Notes under the pieces: model-generated
Database searches by the model: none
What the model was told of the DNA's origin: nothing
The model's input: only the letters and a program-made list of their open reading frames with translations
In this document: in pieces, positions 16,885 through 25,203 of the stretch
Layout of the letters: the number at the start of each line of letters is the position of its first letter
Numbering within the stretch: the first letter of the stretch is position 1
Origin: Prochlorococcus sp. AG-402-M18
Lineage (GTDB): Bacteria; Cyanobacteriota; Cyanobacteriia; PCC-6307; Cyanobiaceae
Assembly (NCBI GenBank): GCA_003216595.1
Contig: QCIQ01000017.1
Coordinates: 1-34,056, forward strand
Reading direction: 5' to 3'
Length of the DNA stretch: 34,056 nt
Made by a program: the position numbers and the translations under genes

Positions 16885-18333
16885 TTAATAAGGCAATAAA
16901 CGCTCTAAAGCAACCCACGGCTCAAGAGCTTCGAATATTAATTTTCCCCAACTTCTATAGTGCATACGGCCGTCAAGTATGGCGACTCGAACATCATTAC
17001 CCCTAATGATTGCAAGCGATTTAAGAAGGATAGTAAGGGTTTCTGGAAAAAGAAATTCTCGAAACCAGTCACGACCTTGATGCTTAAGCATTTCAACTTT
17101 AGCGGCAATCCAGGGTGATTCTAAAATAGGCAATGGAATCACTGGAAAAATCAATTGATCTGGTGTTGGCAAATTGTACTGATTAATAATCCACCAATTA
17201 CAACTACAACAAATAATCCCGTTAGTCTCAATATCAATAGTTTCATGAACTACTCTCAATCCAAATTCTCCAGCCAATTCACTAGTTATCTGACGTCGTA
17301 GTTGTAAATCATCTACCAAAATAATAGTTGGATGAGTACGACCAAGAATTAATCTTTGACACTGCCTTATAATATGACGATAAAAATGAGACGTATTTGG
17401 CAAAGGTTGTCTTTTGGGAACAAATAAAGGAATAGGTTCTTGATCAAATTTATTTCCTAAATTCACCTTTACAGTGAAAGTAATTTTTTTACTATTTAAA
17501 TCTATAAAGAAAGAATCGCTTTGACCTAAATTAGTCAACATTAAAAGAGTATTTTTTGATAATAAACCCGAGAGAGTTTGCAAAGGAGTCAATGGTTGAA
17601 TGTACCAATCCCAACTAAGTTTTCGATTATCTAATTTCGCCCATGTTACCCATTCATTGTTGACCACGTTAAGAGCTCGTTTCCAAGGCATTCTGGCAGG
17701 CAAGTCATCATTGAGAATTTCTTTTAACGCTAAAAGTTCCCTATGATCAATTCTTATGACAGCATCAGAACTTACTGAATGACTGAAAAGACTTCGACTT
17801 AGACGTTCATGAACTTCAATAATCGAAGCTTCAAAACTTGAGTGAGAAGCAATTAAATCCTCCCAATCTTTTGGAGTAATTTTAATAGACATAGATTCTC
17901 TAAGCTCACTAGAAATAAAATCAGATTCAGGAAATATTAATTGGCGATTTTTTAATAAATCTTTTTCATGCGCGAAAATAAGATCTTGGTATCTTAAAAC
18001 CCAAACTTTTTTATCTGAGGGAGTTAATTTAATTCCTTCTACATAATCGAAACCTAATCGACTAGATTTCAACTTTGGTAATTCCACTTCAAACAAGAGA
18101 CGACATTGTCTCTCTGAAAGAATCAGAACAATATTATTGTTCTGCAAACAAAGTGGAATCAAAAGGCCAGGCCACCAAAAATTTCTACTATCACTTGATA
18201 ATTGAATAAAAGTATTATCTTTACGACTTAAGCTTCTAGATATCAATCTTGTTAGGGTCAAATTATGAGGCCATTGAGCAAGATTCTTTTGATAATATTT
18301 TTTAAGATGTTTATGTGAATTCACCTCAAGCAT
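16885..18333 (-). CDS. Degenerate DinG/XPD-like helicase homologue lacking ATPase motifs
   Basis: The 482-residue protein keeps the outline of a DinG-type superfamily 2 helicase but not its catalytic residues. The segment before the hydrophobic WWPGLLIPLCL helix, where Walker A should read GTGTGKS, is SDSRNFW (residues 47-53). The strand where a DEAH box belongs is LIFPESDF (132-139). The C-terminal part resembles DinG motifs V-VI: FPVIPLPILESPWIAAKVE, then AILDGRMHYRSWGKLIFEAL, but the Gln/Arg of motif VI are replaced around residues 434-444. It reads as one intact frame without decay, so it is probably selected as a non-enzymatic protein. Divergent from tyrA. The DinG relation is my reading of motif layout. 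Confidence 0.6.
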   Translation of the reverse strand: MLEVNSHKHLKKYYQKNLAQWPHNLTLTRLISRSLSRKDNTFIQLSSDSRNFWWPGLLIPLCLQNNNIVLILSERQCRLLFEVELPKLKSSRLGFDYVEGIKLTPSDKKVWVLRYQDLIFAHEKDLLKNRQLIFPESDFISSELRESMSIKITPKDWEDLIASHSSFEASIIEVHERLSRSLFSHSVSSDAVIRIDHRELLALKEILNDDLPARMPWKRALNVVNNEWVTWAKLDNRKLSWDWYIQPLTPLQTLSGLLSKNTLLMLTNLGQSDSFFIDLNSKKITFTVKVNLGNKFDQEPIPLFVPKRQPLPNTSHFYRHIIRQCQRLILGRTHPTIILVDDLQLRRQITSELAGEFGLRVVHETIDIETNGIICCSCNWWIINQYNLPTPDQLIFPVIPLPILESPWIAAKVEMLKHQGRDWFREFLFPETLTILLKSLAIIRGNDVRVAILDGRMHYRSWGKLIFEALEPWVALERLLPY

Positions 18334-18406
18334 TAGTAGTACCTTTTATCAATAAATTCTTTTAATCATGTTGCCCTATCAATAAAGATATAGAACAATA
18401 CTATTT

Positions 18407-19282
18407 ATGGAGCTTAAAACAAAAACCTCTGAAAATATTGGAATTGTTGGATTAGGTCTAATTGGAGGCTCCTTAGGCTTAGATCTCCAAAAGCTTGGAT
18501 ATACAGTTTATGGGATTACTCATCGAGAAAAAACTGCACAAAAAGCCAGAGCAAGAAAACTAGCCCAAATTGTTAGTACTGATCCAAATGTATTAAACAA
18601 TTGTTCTCTTATATATATTGCTTTACCACTTGAGCAACTACTAAATCCTTCAACAGCTTTAATCAATGCCATTCCTAAAAATGCTGTTGTTACTGATGTT
18701 GGATCTGTAAAAGTCCCTATTTTAAATACTTGGGATAAATTACATCCACGTTTTGTAGCCAGTCATCCAATGACAGGAACAGAAGAATCAGGCGTTAACG
18801 CAGGTCGACATAATTTATTTAAAAACAAGCCATGGATCGTCACTCCAAGCAAAAGAACTGATCAAAAAGCCCTCGAAATAGTGCAGCAAATTTCTTTGTC
18901 ACTTGGGAGTCAATGGATAAGCTCTGAAGCTCAAATACATGATGAAGCTGTAGGCTTGATTTCACATTTACCAGTTCTAATTAGCGCGGCATTACTAAAT
19001 ACACTCAGTGCAGATACAAAGTCCTCCTTATATTCACTTGCAAAAATTATTGCCTCCAGTGGGTTTGCTGATACCTCTAGGGTCGGAGGTGGCAACCCAG
19101 AGCTAGGAGTCTCTATGGCAAAATTTAACAAGAAAAATATAAAGAGACATTTGGCCTCTTATAAACATTCTTTAGATCTTTTTGAAAAATATTTACTTGA
19201 AGAGAACTGGAGTGAGCTCGAAAAAATACTAATCAATACTCAGGAAGAAAGACAGAATTTCATTTTAAAATCTACTAATTAA
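18407..19282 (+). CDS. tyrA: Prephenate/arogenate dehydrogenase
   Basis: TyrA makes tyrosine precursors by oxidative decarboxylation of prephenate or, in cyanobacteria, mainly arogenate. The N-terminal Rossmann fold has [16 protein letters not shown] (GxGxxG) at about residues 12-27. The second strand ends GITHRE, and a basic residue there favours NADP. Catalytic-domain signatures are [12 protein letters not shown] and the His-containing [15 protein letters not shown]. The 291-residue length is typical for the monofunctional cyanobacterial enzyme. Its 3' end overlaps the convergent crtD-like gene by 8 bases. Arogenate preference is inferred from the lineage. Confidence 0.92.
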   Translation: MELKTKTSENIGIVGLGLIGGSLGLDLQKLGYTVYGITHREKTAQKARARKLAQIVSTDPNVLNNCSLIYIALPLEQLLNPSTALINAIPKNAVVTDVGSVKVPILNTWDKLHPRFVASHPMTGTEESGVNAGRHNLFKNKPWIVTPSKRTDQKALEIVQQISLSLGSQWISSEAQIHDEAVGLISHLPVLISAALLNTLSADTKSSLYSLAKIIASSGFADTSRVGGGNPELGVSMAKFNKKNIKRHLASYKHSLDLFEKYLLEENWSELEKILINTQEERQNFILKSTN

Positions 19283-20792
19283 AGACAGGGATATTCAAAT
19301 GTCTACCTTTAGATTCCATTAGTTGTCTAACAACCATCATGGCTGATTGGCTTACGCCAGCTGTACCTTCGCCGGGATAAATTGAATCTCCACAAAGCCA
19401 TAAACCTCTGAGAGGGGTTCTACTTGCCAAGCCAAAAGGGCCAAATTGATCTGGATGTTGACCAAGGCCTCCGACTATTCCACCAGGACGTCCTGTCCAC
19501 CTTTCAAAGCTTCTTGGGGTTGAAAGTTCTTGATGATCCCAACTCGTCTCTTGCAAATCAAACTTTTGATTTAAAATAGTTCTAATCTGTTTTGATAAAA
19601 TATTTTTTTTTCTGGCATAGGATTGACTATCTAGATTAGACCATTGATTAATATCAACAAATACACTTGCAATTAAAGTAGCCATTCCAACTGGTGCACG
19701 CTGATCATCTTCCATACTTATAGAAATAAATAAAGAGCCAAAATTCTCATCGAATATTTGAATATGCCCTGGACAATCAACTGGCAAGTCAGCACGACGG
19801 AGAGCTCCGTAAAACACAAGGGCACCACTGGGTTTGGGTAATCTTTTTATACTTTCACGGTATGTTATGGATAAACCTCCATCAATAGGAATTAAATCTA
19901 AAAGAGATTGAGGAGGCAAGCTACAAACAATATCTGATGCTTTCAGCTGTATCAAATTCTTTCTTCTATCAATCACATTGACTTCAAAAATATTTGAATT
20001 TTTTTTACTTAATATTTTGGTCACTCTATGCCCAATCAAAAGGCTTCCTCCATCTCTCAAAAAACTATCTTTCAATAAATCGCTAAGAACTTGCATTGAT
20101 CCCTGAAGATGCCATAGGCCTCTAGGAGATTGAGCCATTTGAAGAACAGTTGCACCGTATAAAGCGGCCGTCCTACTTGCTGGTTCTTGAGAGTAAAGTT
20201 TTAATTGTAGGTCTAAAAAACTTCGTAAACGTCTATCTTTATGACAACCAGTTATTTTAAGCAAGTCTGCAATAGTCAACTTACTCAGAAAAGCTGATAA
20301 AAGATTTGAAGGACGTATGGCTCTAATTAATTGACTTAAATCCCAAAAATTTCTTACCGGAAGTATGGGATCTCTTTCTACAAATTCCCAGTTACTTTCG
20401 TGAATTTGAGAGCATAACAACCAGAAGATTTCACTCCCAGGGAACTGTTCTTGTCTTTCTTGCAGCCATCTCAATGGATCATGCCAAAGATTGATTGGAC
20501 GACTCCCATCACCAAGAACAACTGAACATCCAGGATCTAAAATTTTTGCATCAGGTAACGGAATATCCAAATAATTAAATAAACGATGATGAATTCCTCC
20601 CCTCTCAAGGCCTGCAACTTGAGTAGCGCCTACATCAAAGGTATATGAACCTCTTTTAAAAGTTCCTGCACAGCCACCTAATTGACTATGTGCTTCGACC
20701 AAAGTTACACGATAGCCCTCTTTAGCGAGAAGAGCAGCACCTGTCAAACCAGCTATCCCTCCCCCAATAACAATGATAGATTCTTCAGGCAT
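19275..20792 (-). CDS. crtD: CrtD-type carotenoid C-3',4' desaturase family FAD protein
   Basis: This 505-residue flavoprotein belongs to the phytoene desaturase/CrtISO superfamily. The N-terminus carries the dinucleotide-binding motif [20 protein letters not shown] followed by GGCAGTF, and the C-terminus the FAD signature [20 protein letters not shown]. Internal blocks such as [20 protein letters not shown] and [20 protein letters not shown] match the cyanobacterial CrtD branch as I remember it, rather than CrtH isomerase. CrtD acts on the end group of myxol-type carotenoids. Divergent from the fructosamine-kinase gene with only 28 bases between. The family is firm; the exact reaction is not. 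Confidence 0.75.
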   Translation of the reverse strand: MPEESIIVIGGGIAGLTGAALLAKEGYRVTLVEAHSQLGGCAGTFKRGSYTFDVGATQVAGLERGGIHHRLFNYLDIPLPDAKILDPGCSVVLGDGSRPINLWHDPLRWLQERQEQFPGSEIFWLLCSQIHESNWEFVERDPILPVRNFWDLSQLIRAIRPSNLLSAFLSKLTIADLLKITGCHKDRRLRSFLDLQLKLYSQEPASRTAALYGATVLQMAQSPRGLWHLQGSMQVLSDLLKDSFLRDGGSLLIGHRVTKILSKKNSNIFEVNVIDRRKNLIQLKASDIVCSLPPQSLLDLIPIDGGLSITYRESIKRLPKPSGALVFYGALRRADLPVDCPGHIQIFDENFGSLFISISMEDDQRAPVGMATLIASVFVDINQWSNLDSQSYARKKNILSKQIRTILNQKFDLQETSWDHQELSTPRSFERWTGRPGGIVGGLGQHPDQFGPFGLASRTPLRGLWLCGDSIYPGEGTAGVSQSAMMVVRQLMESKGRHLNIPVFN

Positions 20793-20820
20793 AAGAAATT
20801 TTCAAGCGAGAATAAAGTGA

Positions 20821-21708
20821 ATGGAGGAATTAATCAAAAAGGCTCTTTCAAGTTCAAATAAAGTAAGCAAAAACTCACTAATAGAGCAAATAATTCCAGT
20901 AGGCGGAGGGTGTATCCATAAAGCCTGGTGCATTCATTTCCAAAATGGCAAGAAAGTTTTTGCCAAATCAAATCACATTGACAATATTAATATGTTTAAG
21001 TTTGAACGTGAGTGTCTTTCAGTTCTAAAAAAATATACTAATAAATCGTATATCTGCGTTCCTAAAACACTTGATCTCATAAGTTATGAAAATTTATCTA
21101 TACTTTTTTTGGAATGGATAGATCTCAAACAAACTCAACAAAATCTCCTTGGGAAAGGCTTAGCACTACTGCATAAATCTTCTAGTGAATTGAGCCAAAA
21201 AAATTTCGGATGGGAAGAAGAAGGTTTTATAGGATCTAATAACCAAATAAGTGGATGGGACAGTAACTGGGGAGAATTCTTTGTAAATTATCGTCTTAGA
21301 CCACAACTTATACAAGCAAAAGGATGGGGGGTTAGAGTTGATGAATATGAGGATGTTTTAATATATTTAAGCTCATACCTAAATGATCATTACCCAAGGA
21401 TCTCAATAGTTCATGGTGATCTATGGTCCGGTAATTGTGGAAGCACTAAAAATGGTTTAGGAATTCTTTATGACCCTGCCAGTTACTGGGCTGACAGAGA
21501 AGTTGATATCTCAATGACTAAATTATTTGGTGGTTTTAATAAAGAGTTTTATAAAGGATACGAAGAGATTTGGCCACTAGATAAATTTTCAAAAGATAGA
21601 ACTGATATTTATAACCTTTATCATTTGCTTAATCACGCAAATATATTCGGTGGCTCTTACAAAGAAAGTTCAGTAAAAATACTAAAAAATCTGAGATCTC
21701 GTATTTAA
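20821..21708 (+). CDS. Fructosamine-3-kinase family protein (protein deglycation)
   Basis: Members phosphorylate ketosamines on glycated proteins, which then break down and free the amine. The 295 residues show the nucleotide loop VGGGCIHKAW (27-36), the ATP-contact Lys in KVFAKSN, the Glu in FKFERE, the catalytic loop HGDLWSGN with His198 and Asp200, and the metal-binding YDPASYWADREVDISM. Cys31 is in the position of the P-loop cysteine reported to form a redox-switch disulfide in plant and human homologues. The stop codon lies inside a strong hairpin shared with the opposite gene. Likely an active small-molecule kinase; the physiological substrate is unknown. Confidence 0.88.
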   Translation: MEELIKKALSSSNKVSKNSLIEQIIPVGGGCIHKAWCIHFQNGKKVFAKSNHIDNINMFKFERECLSVLKKYTNKSYICVPKTLDLISYENLSILFLEWIDLKQTQQNLLGKGLALLHKSSSELSQKNFGWEEEGFIGSNNQISGWDSNWGEFFVNYRLRPQLIQAKGWGVRVDEYEDVLIYLSSYLNDHYPRISIVHGDLWSGNCGSTKNGLGILYDPASYWADREVDISMTKLFGGFNKEFYKGYEEIWPLDKFSKDRTDIYNLYHLLNHANIFGGSYKESSVKILKNLRSRI

Positions 21709-21721
21709 CGAAATCTCAGAT
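21683..21721 (-). terminator. Intrinsic terminator for the CAAD gene, inside the 3' end of the fructosamine kinase gene
   Basis: ATCTGAGAT (21689-21697) and ATCTCAGAT (21713-21721) form a perfect 9-bp stem, with further CGT/ACG pairing inside (21700-21702 with 21708-21710). Read on the minus strand the hairpin is followed by a run of T (complement of the A run at 21684-21689). This is a good rho-independent terminator for the minus-strand gene. On the plus strand there is no T run, but the same hairpin may stabilise the opposite mRNA end. Confidence 0.7.
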
Positions 21722-21744
21722 CAGTTATTCTTGCTCTTATTAAT

Positions 21745-22107
21745 TTATCCTAAGTATTCTTTCTTAAGATTTTGAACTTTGTCAAATACAGCTGTTCTTT
21801 TTTCACTAGTTGTTAAGTTCTGCCAACTCCATTGGCCTAAAACAACAATTCCAAGAAGTTCTAATAAACCAGGAAGAATTGGAAAAAAGTTAACTGTATC
21901 AATAACAACCTTGATTAAAACTTGAGCTAAAACAACAACAGCAATGATCCCTGCCGCCTTGCCATACTTACCCATTTGAGTCCAATCAATTTTGCTCAAA
22001 GATTCATTAACTTTTCCCATTACATCACTGTAACGTTCTGAAAAATTAACACCTTCTGTTTTCCCTGCCTTTGATTCATCTTTAGAATCAGGATTTACAT
22101 CAGACAT
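21745..22107 (-). CDS. CAAD-domain membrane protein (CurT/CURT1-like)
   Basis: CAAD-domain proteins include CurT/CURT1, which bend thylakoid membranes, and the appended domain of some cyanobacterial aminoacyl-tRNA synthetases. An acidic, soluble N-terminus (to about residue 45) precedes an amphipathic stretch (MGKVNESLSKIDWTQMGKYG). Two hydrophobic helices follow (AAGIIAVVVLAQVLIKVVI and FFPILPGLLELLGIVVLGQW), and a charged C-terminal helix ends the protein. I chose the ATG giving MSDVNPD (120 residues); an in-frame GTG two codons upstream (22113) is possible. Function by homology is thylakoid membrane shaping; a stand-alone protein of this length fits CurT. Confidence 0.8.
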   Translation of the reverse strand: MSDVNPDSKDESKAGKTEGVNFSERYSDVMGKVNESLSKIDWTQMGKYGKAAGIIAVVVLAQVLIKVVIDTVNFFPILPGLLELLGIVVLGQWSWQNLTTSEKRTAVFDKVQNLKKEYLG

Positions 22108-22230
22108 GAACACAAGCTACTAAGCAAATATGGACTGAGCGTATCGAATTTATTTAATAAATGCCATAGGCTGAATAGAGATAAGTCCGAACCAAAATAG
22201 AGAGAATGCCGAATCAAATCATTTTTTCCC

Positions 22231-22743
22231 ATGAAAACTCCAAAATATATTGAATTTCATAACGAAACGAATTGTGTTCTCTCTAGATTTTTAAAGGCTG
22301 TAGAGCCAGAGGAAGGCTGCTGCATGTTAATTGGCAAAACAAACAGCTTAGCTAAAGATCACAAGAGAAATATTTGGGAAGTAACTCACATCTGGAATTG
22401 TCGAAATATTTGGGGAGAACAAGAATCGAAATTAATTAATCAAAATATAGGAGCGTTTTCTAGGCAAAAAAATATGCAATTATCCAAAAAGAATCGTTTC
22501 GAAGTTGACGCAAAAGATCAAATTGCATGTCACAAATGGGCAAGAAAAAATGATCTAGAAGTTTTATGTTGTGCTCACTCTCATCCGTTAGATGAAAACA
22601 AACCCTCAAGAATAGATCTATTATTACATCAATCTCCTGGTCTTATGGTTATTTCAAACAAGGATGGAGATTTAAAAGCATGGTGGATTAAAAATAAATT
22701 AAACTTTCATAGCGTGAAAATTGAAATTTCTTCTTTAACCTAA
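22231..22743 (+). CDS. JAMM/MPN-domain metalloprotease-like protein
   Basis: JAMM enzymes are zinc isopeptidases that remove or process ubiquitin-like tails. The 170-residue protein has the full motif: Glu28 in PEEGCCMLIG and the zinc/catalytic set His116, His118, Ser126, Asp129 in HSHPLDENKPSRID. It consists of little more than the domain. It lies 23 bases upstream of the MoeB-type E1/rhodanese gene on the same strand, an association known for bacterial sulfur-carrier systems (ThiS/MoaD-like). Its likely task is trimming a carrier tail or releasing a product from a carrier. No carrier gene is present in the window. Divergent from the CAAD gene. Confidence 0.85.
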   Translation: MKTPKYIEFHNETNCVLSRFLKAVEPEEGCCMLIGKTNSLAKDHKRNIWEVTHIWNCRNIWGEQESKLINQNIGAFSRQKNMQLSKKNRFEVDAKDQIACHKWARKNDLEVLCCAHSHPLDENKPSRIDLLLHQSPGLMVISNKDGDLKAWWIKNKLNFHSVKIEISSLT

Positions 22744-22766
22744 ATGAATCACAAAAGGTTTGATTA

Positions 22767-23912
22767 ATGGATCAAAGCCAGAATGAAGCAAATTTAAGTT
22801 CTGAAGAAATGAATAGGTATGCAAGACATATAAGTCTCCCTGAGATAGGTATCAAAGGCCAAGAAAAATTAAAGACAAGTTCAGTTCTTTGTATTGGGAC
22901 AGGAGGGCTGGGATCTCCACTTTTAATTTATCTTGCAGCAGCTGGAATTGGACGTATCGGAATAGTTGATTTTGATGTCGTTGAATACTCAAATTTACAA
23001 AGACAAATAATTCATACTACAAATTCAATAGGCCTCTTAAAAACAGATTCGGCCAAACAACACATACACAACATAAATCCTTCTTGTCGAGTTGATTTAT
23101 TCAATCAAAAGCTAACAACTAGTAATGCTTTGGAAATACTTAAAGATTATGATGTGATATGTGATTGTTCAGACAATTTCCCAACACGTTACCTAATTAA
23201 TGATGCTTGTCTAATACTTAAAAAGCCTAATATATATGGTTCAATTGCAAGATTCGAAGGACAAGTAAGTGTATTTAATTTGGAGGAAGATAGCCCTAAC
23301 TATCGAGATCTTATCCCCACGCCCCCTCCTCAAGAGTTAATTCCATCTTGCTCCGAAGCTGGAGTCATGGGAATTCTTCCAGGAATTATTGGTACAATTC
23401 AAGCAGCGGAAGCCATAAAGATAATAACAAATATTGGTTATCCGCTAAACGGCAGGATACTCGTTTTTAATGCATTAAAAATGAAATTTAAAGAGCTTAC
23501 ATTAAAATCCAATCCAGACCACAGAACTATCGATAAATTAATAGATTATCAAAGTTTCTGTTCAGAGGTTACAGTTAAAAATGAGGTGGATTGTTATATA
23601 GAAAGTATTTCAGTTAAAGAATTAAAAATACTTCTTAGCCAATCTTCAAAAGAAATTATATTAATAGATGTTCGCAATCCAAATGAACACCATCAATGTT
23701 CAATTGAAAAGTCAAAGCTTATACCTCTTAGCACTATTGAAAATGGGAAAGCCATTAGTGAAATTAAAATTCTTTCCGCAAAAAAAAATCTTTATGTTTT
23801 TTGTAGAAGTGGGAAAAGATCGTTGCGTGCATTAAAGCATTTAAACAAATTTGGCATTAGAGGTATTAATATTCAAGGAGGTATTGAAGCCTGGAATAAC
23901 GAAAAAAGTTAA
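22767..23912 (+). CDS. moeB: MoeB/ThiF-type E1-like adenylyltransferase fused to rhodanese domain
   Basis: This enzyme adenylates the C-terminal glycine of a MoaD/ThiS-like sulfur carrier, and its C-terminal rhodanese domain can deliver sulfur to form the thiocarboxylate. The 381 residues show GTGGLGSP (45-52), Asp68/Asp70 in GIVDFDVVEYSNLQRQ, the conserved PSCSEAGVMGILPGIIG with Cys195, and the rhodanese loop CRSGKRS with Cys346. The structural zinc CxxC pairs of E. coli MoeB are absent: the first site reads NYRD (178-181) and the second NPDHRTI. It pairs with the JAMM gene upstream and converges on the CobA-like gene with 6 bases between. Confidence 0.87.
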   Translation: MDQSQNEANLSSEEMNRYARHISLPEIGIKGQEKLKTSSVLCIGTGGLGSPLLIYLAAAGIGRIGIVDFDVVEYSNLQRQIIHTTNSIGLLKTDSAKQHIHNINPSCRVDLFNQKLTTSNALEILKDYDVICDCSDNFPTRYLINDACLILKKPNIYGSIARFEGQVSVFNLEEDSPNYRDLIPTPPPQELIPSCSEAGVMGILPGIIGTIQAAEAIKIITNIGYPLNGRILVFNALKMKFKELTLKSNPDHRTIDKLIDYQSFCSEVTVKNEVDCYIESISVKELKILLSQSSKEIILIDVRNPNEHHQCSIEKSKLIPLSTIENGKAISEIKILSAKKNLYVFCRSGKRSLRALKHLNKFGIRGINIQGGIEAWNNEKS

Positions 23913-23918
23913 TTAAAA

Positions 23919-25070
23919 CTAATAATCAACCCCCCTTTTTAAATCAACACCTTTTTCTGCATAGTGCTTGTGACACACCATCTCAGAATGAACACTTGCT
24001 AAATCAAAATATATGGGTTGGTTTTTGCATCTTCCTGTAATAATCACCTCGGTTTCTGAAGGTTTGCGCAGCAATGTCTGAACAATAGGCTCAACTGGGA
24101 GGAGTTCCAAATCAACGGTTGGGTTTAACTCATCCAAAATCACAGTCTTATAAAGACCACTTGAAATAGCTGCTCTTGCAATTTCCCATGCTCTTTCAGC
24201 TTCTACATAATCAATGGGCTTTTGCTGCCCCCTCCAAACAATCGCATCTCTACCAGATCGAAGGTGGTCGACTAAATGAGGATAACTTTCTCGAAGAGCT
24301 GCAATCGCGGCATCCTCTGTGTAACCACTACCACCTTTAAGCCATTGCAAAATTAAAACACGATGACTTTTATCCTGACTAATTCCTCTACCGATAGCTT
24401 GTAAAGCTTTACCCAGAGCACTGGTTGATTTGCCTTTACCTTCACCGGTATAAATTTCTATCCCTCCAACATTATTTTCAAAAAGAATTTCATCGTTATT
24501 CAGCTCAGGTCGTCTGTGAGCTCTCATCTCAGAATGAAGTTCCGCAACTTTAATAAGAGGGTTGGGTGCAGCTCTTCCAGTGACGATAATTTCCATTCCG
24601 CTTGGTCTAGCAGTAAGTGTCTGAACAACTTCTTCAACAGGTAATAATCCCAAATCCAGAACAGGGTTCAATTCGTCTAAGACAACAACTGAATATAAAG
24701 CACTGGCAATTGCCCCTTTTGCGATATCCCATCCTCTTTGAGCTTCCTGATAATCAAATTTGGTGGATTGGTCAGCGCTAAAAAATTCTCCCCTGCCAGT
24801 CCTCACTTGATCAATCAAGTGAGGGAAGCCTTGCTGCAAAGCATCAATTGCTGCATCTTCGTCATACGAGCGACCAGGTCCTTTCAAGAATCTAAGAAGT
24901 AATACTCTTGTTTGTCTTTTCTCACATATACCTAAACCTATAGTCCTTAGGACCACCCCCAAAGCTGCCTGACTCTTACCTTTACCCTCTCCGTCATAAA
25001 CATGTAATTGTCCGTGACTACGTTCCTGACTTTCCGATGCTGTCGTAATTCCTATACCGTTTGATACCAC
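23919..25070 (-). CDS. Tandem-domain cob(I)alamin adenosyltransferase-like protein (CobA/CobO/BtuR fold, duplicated)
   Basis: CobA/CobO enzymes transfer an adenosyl group from ATP to the cobalt of corrinoids. The 383 residues hold two copies of the domain, each about 180 residues. P-loops GEGKGKS lie at 27-33 and 209-215, and the pairs VVLDELNP/VILDELNP, IIVTGRA/VIITGRC and LHSEMRAH/VHSEMVCH show that both copies keep the family's core motifs. Single-domain enzymes work as homodimers, so this may be a fused pseudo-dimer. The start is GTG at 25070. It diverges from the larE-like gene across 133 bases. Substrate (pseudocobalamin pathway or other) is inferred. Confidence 0.82.
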   Translation of the reverse strand: MVSNGIGITTASESQERSHGQLHVYDGEGKGKSQAALGVVLRTIGLGICEKRQTRVLLLRFLKGPGRSYDEDAAIDALQQGFPHLIDQVRTGRGEFFSADQSTKFDYQEAQRGWDIAKGAIASALYSVVVLDELNPVLDLGLLPVEEVVQTLTARPSGMEIIVTGRAAPNPLIKVAELHSEMRAHRRPELNNDEILFENNVGGIEIYTGEGKGKSTSALGKALQAIGRGISQDKSHRVLILQWLKGGSGYTEDAAIAALRESYPHLVDHLRSGRDAIVWRGQQKPIDYVEAERAWEIARAAISSGLYKTVILDELNPTVDLELLPVEPIVQTLLRKPSETEVIITGRCKNQPIYFDLASVHSEMVCHKHYAEKGVDLKRGVDY

Positions 25071-25203
25071 GATCGAAAATTCTGCTTCTTATGCATGCAA
25101 CTTAACTTCTTCTACATTAGACGTCATAGAATATTCGAAATGCATACAAAGATGAGAGAGTGTAGGAGTCTCAATTTCATCAAATTAATGACCTTTTTAA
25201 AAC

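Noticed and set aside
22148-22162. 15-base palindrome ATTTATT-T-AATAAAT between the CAAD and JAMM genes
   Set aside because: It is made only of A and T in an AT-rich gap, so such symmetry is expected by chance and nothing else supports an operator.
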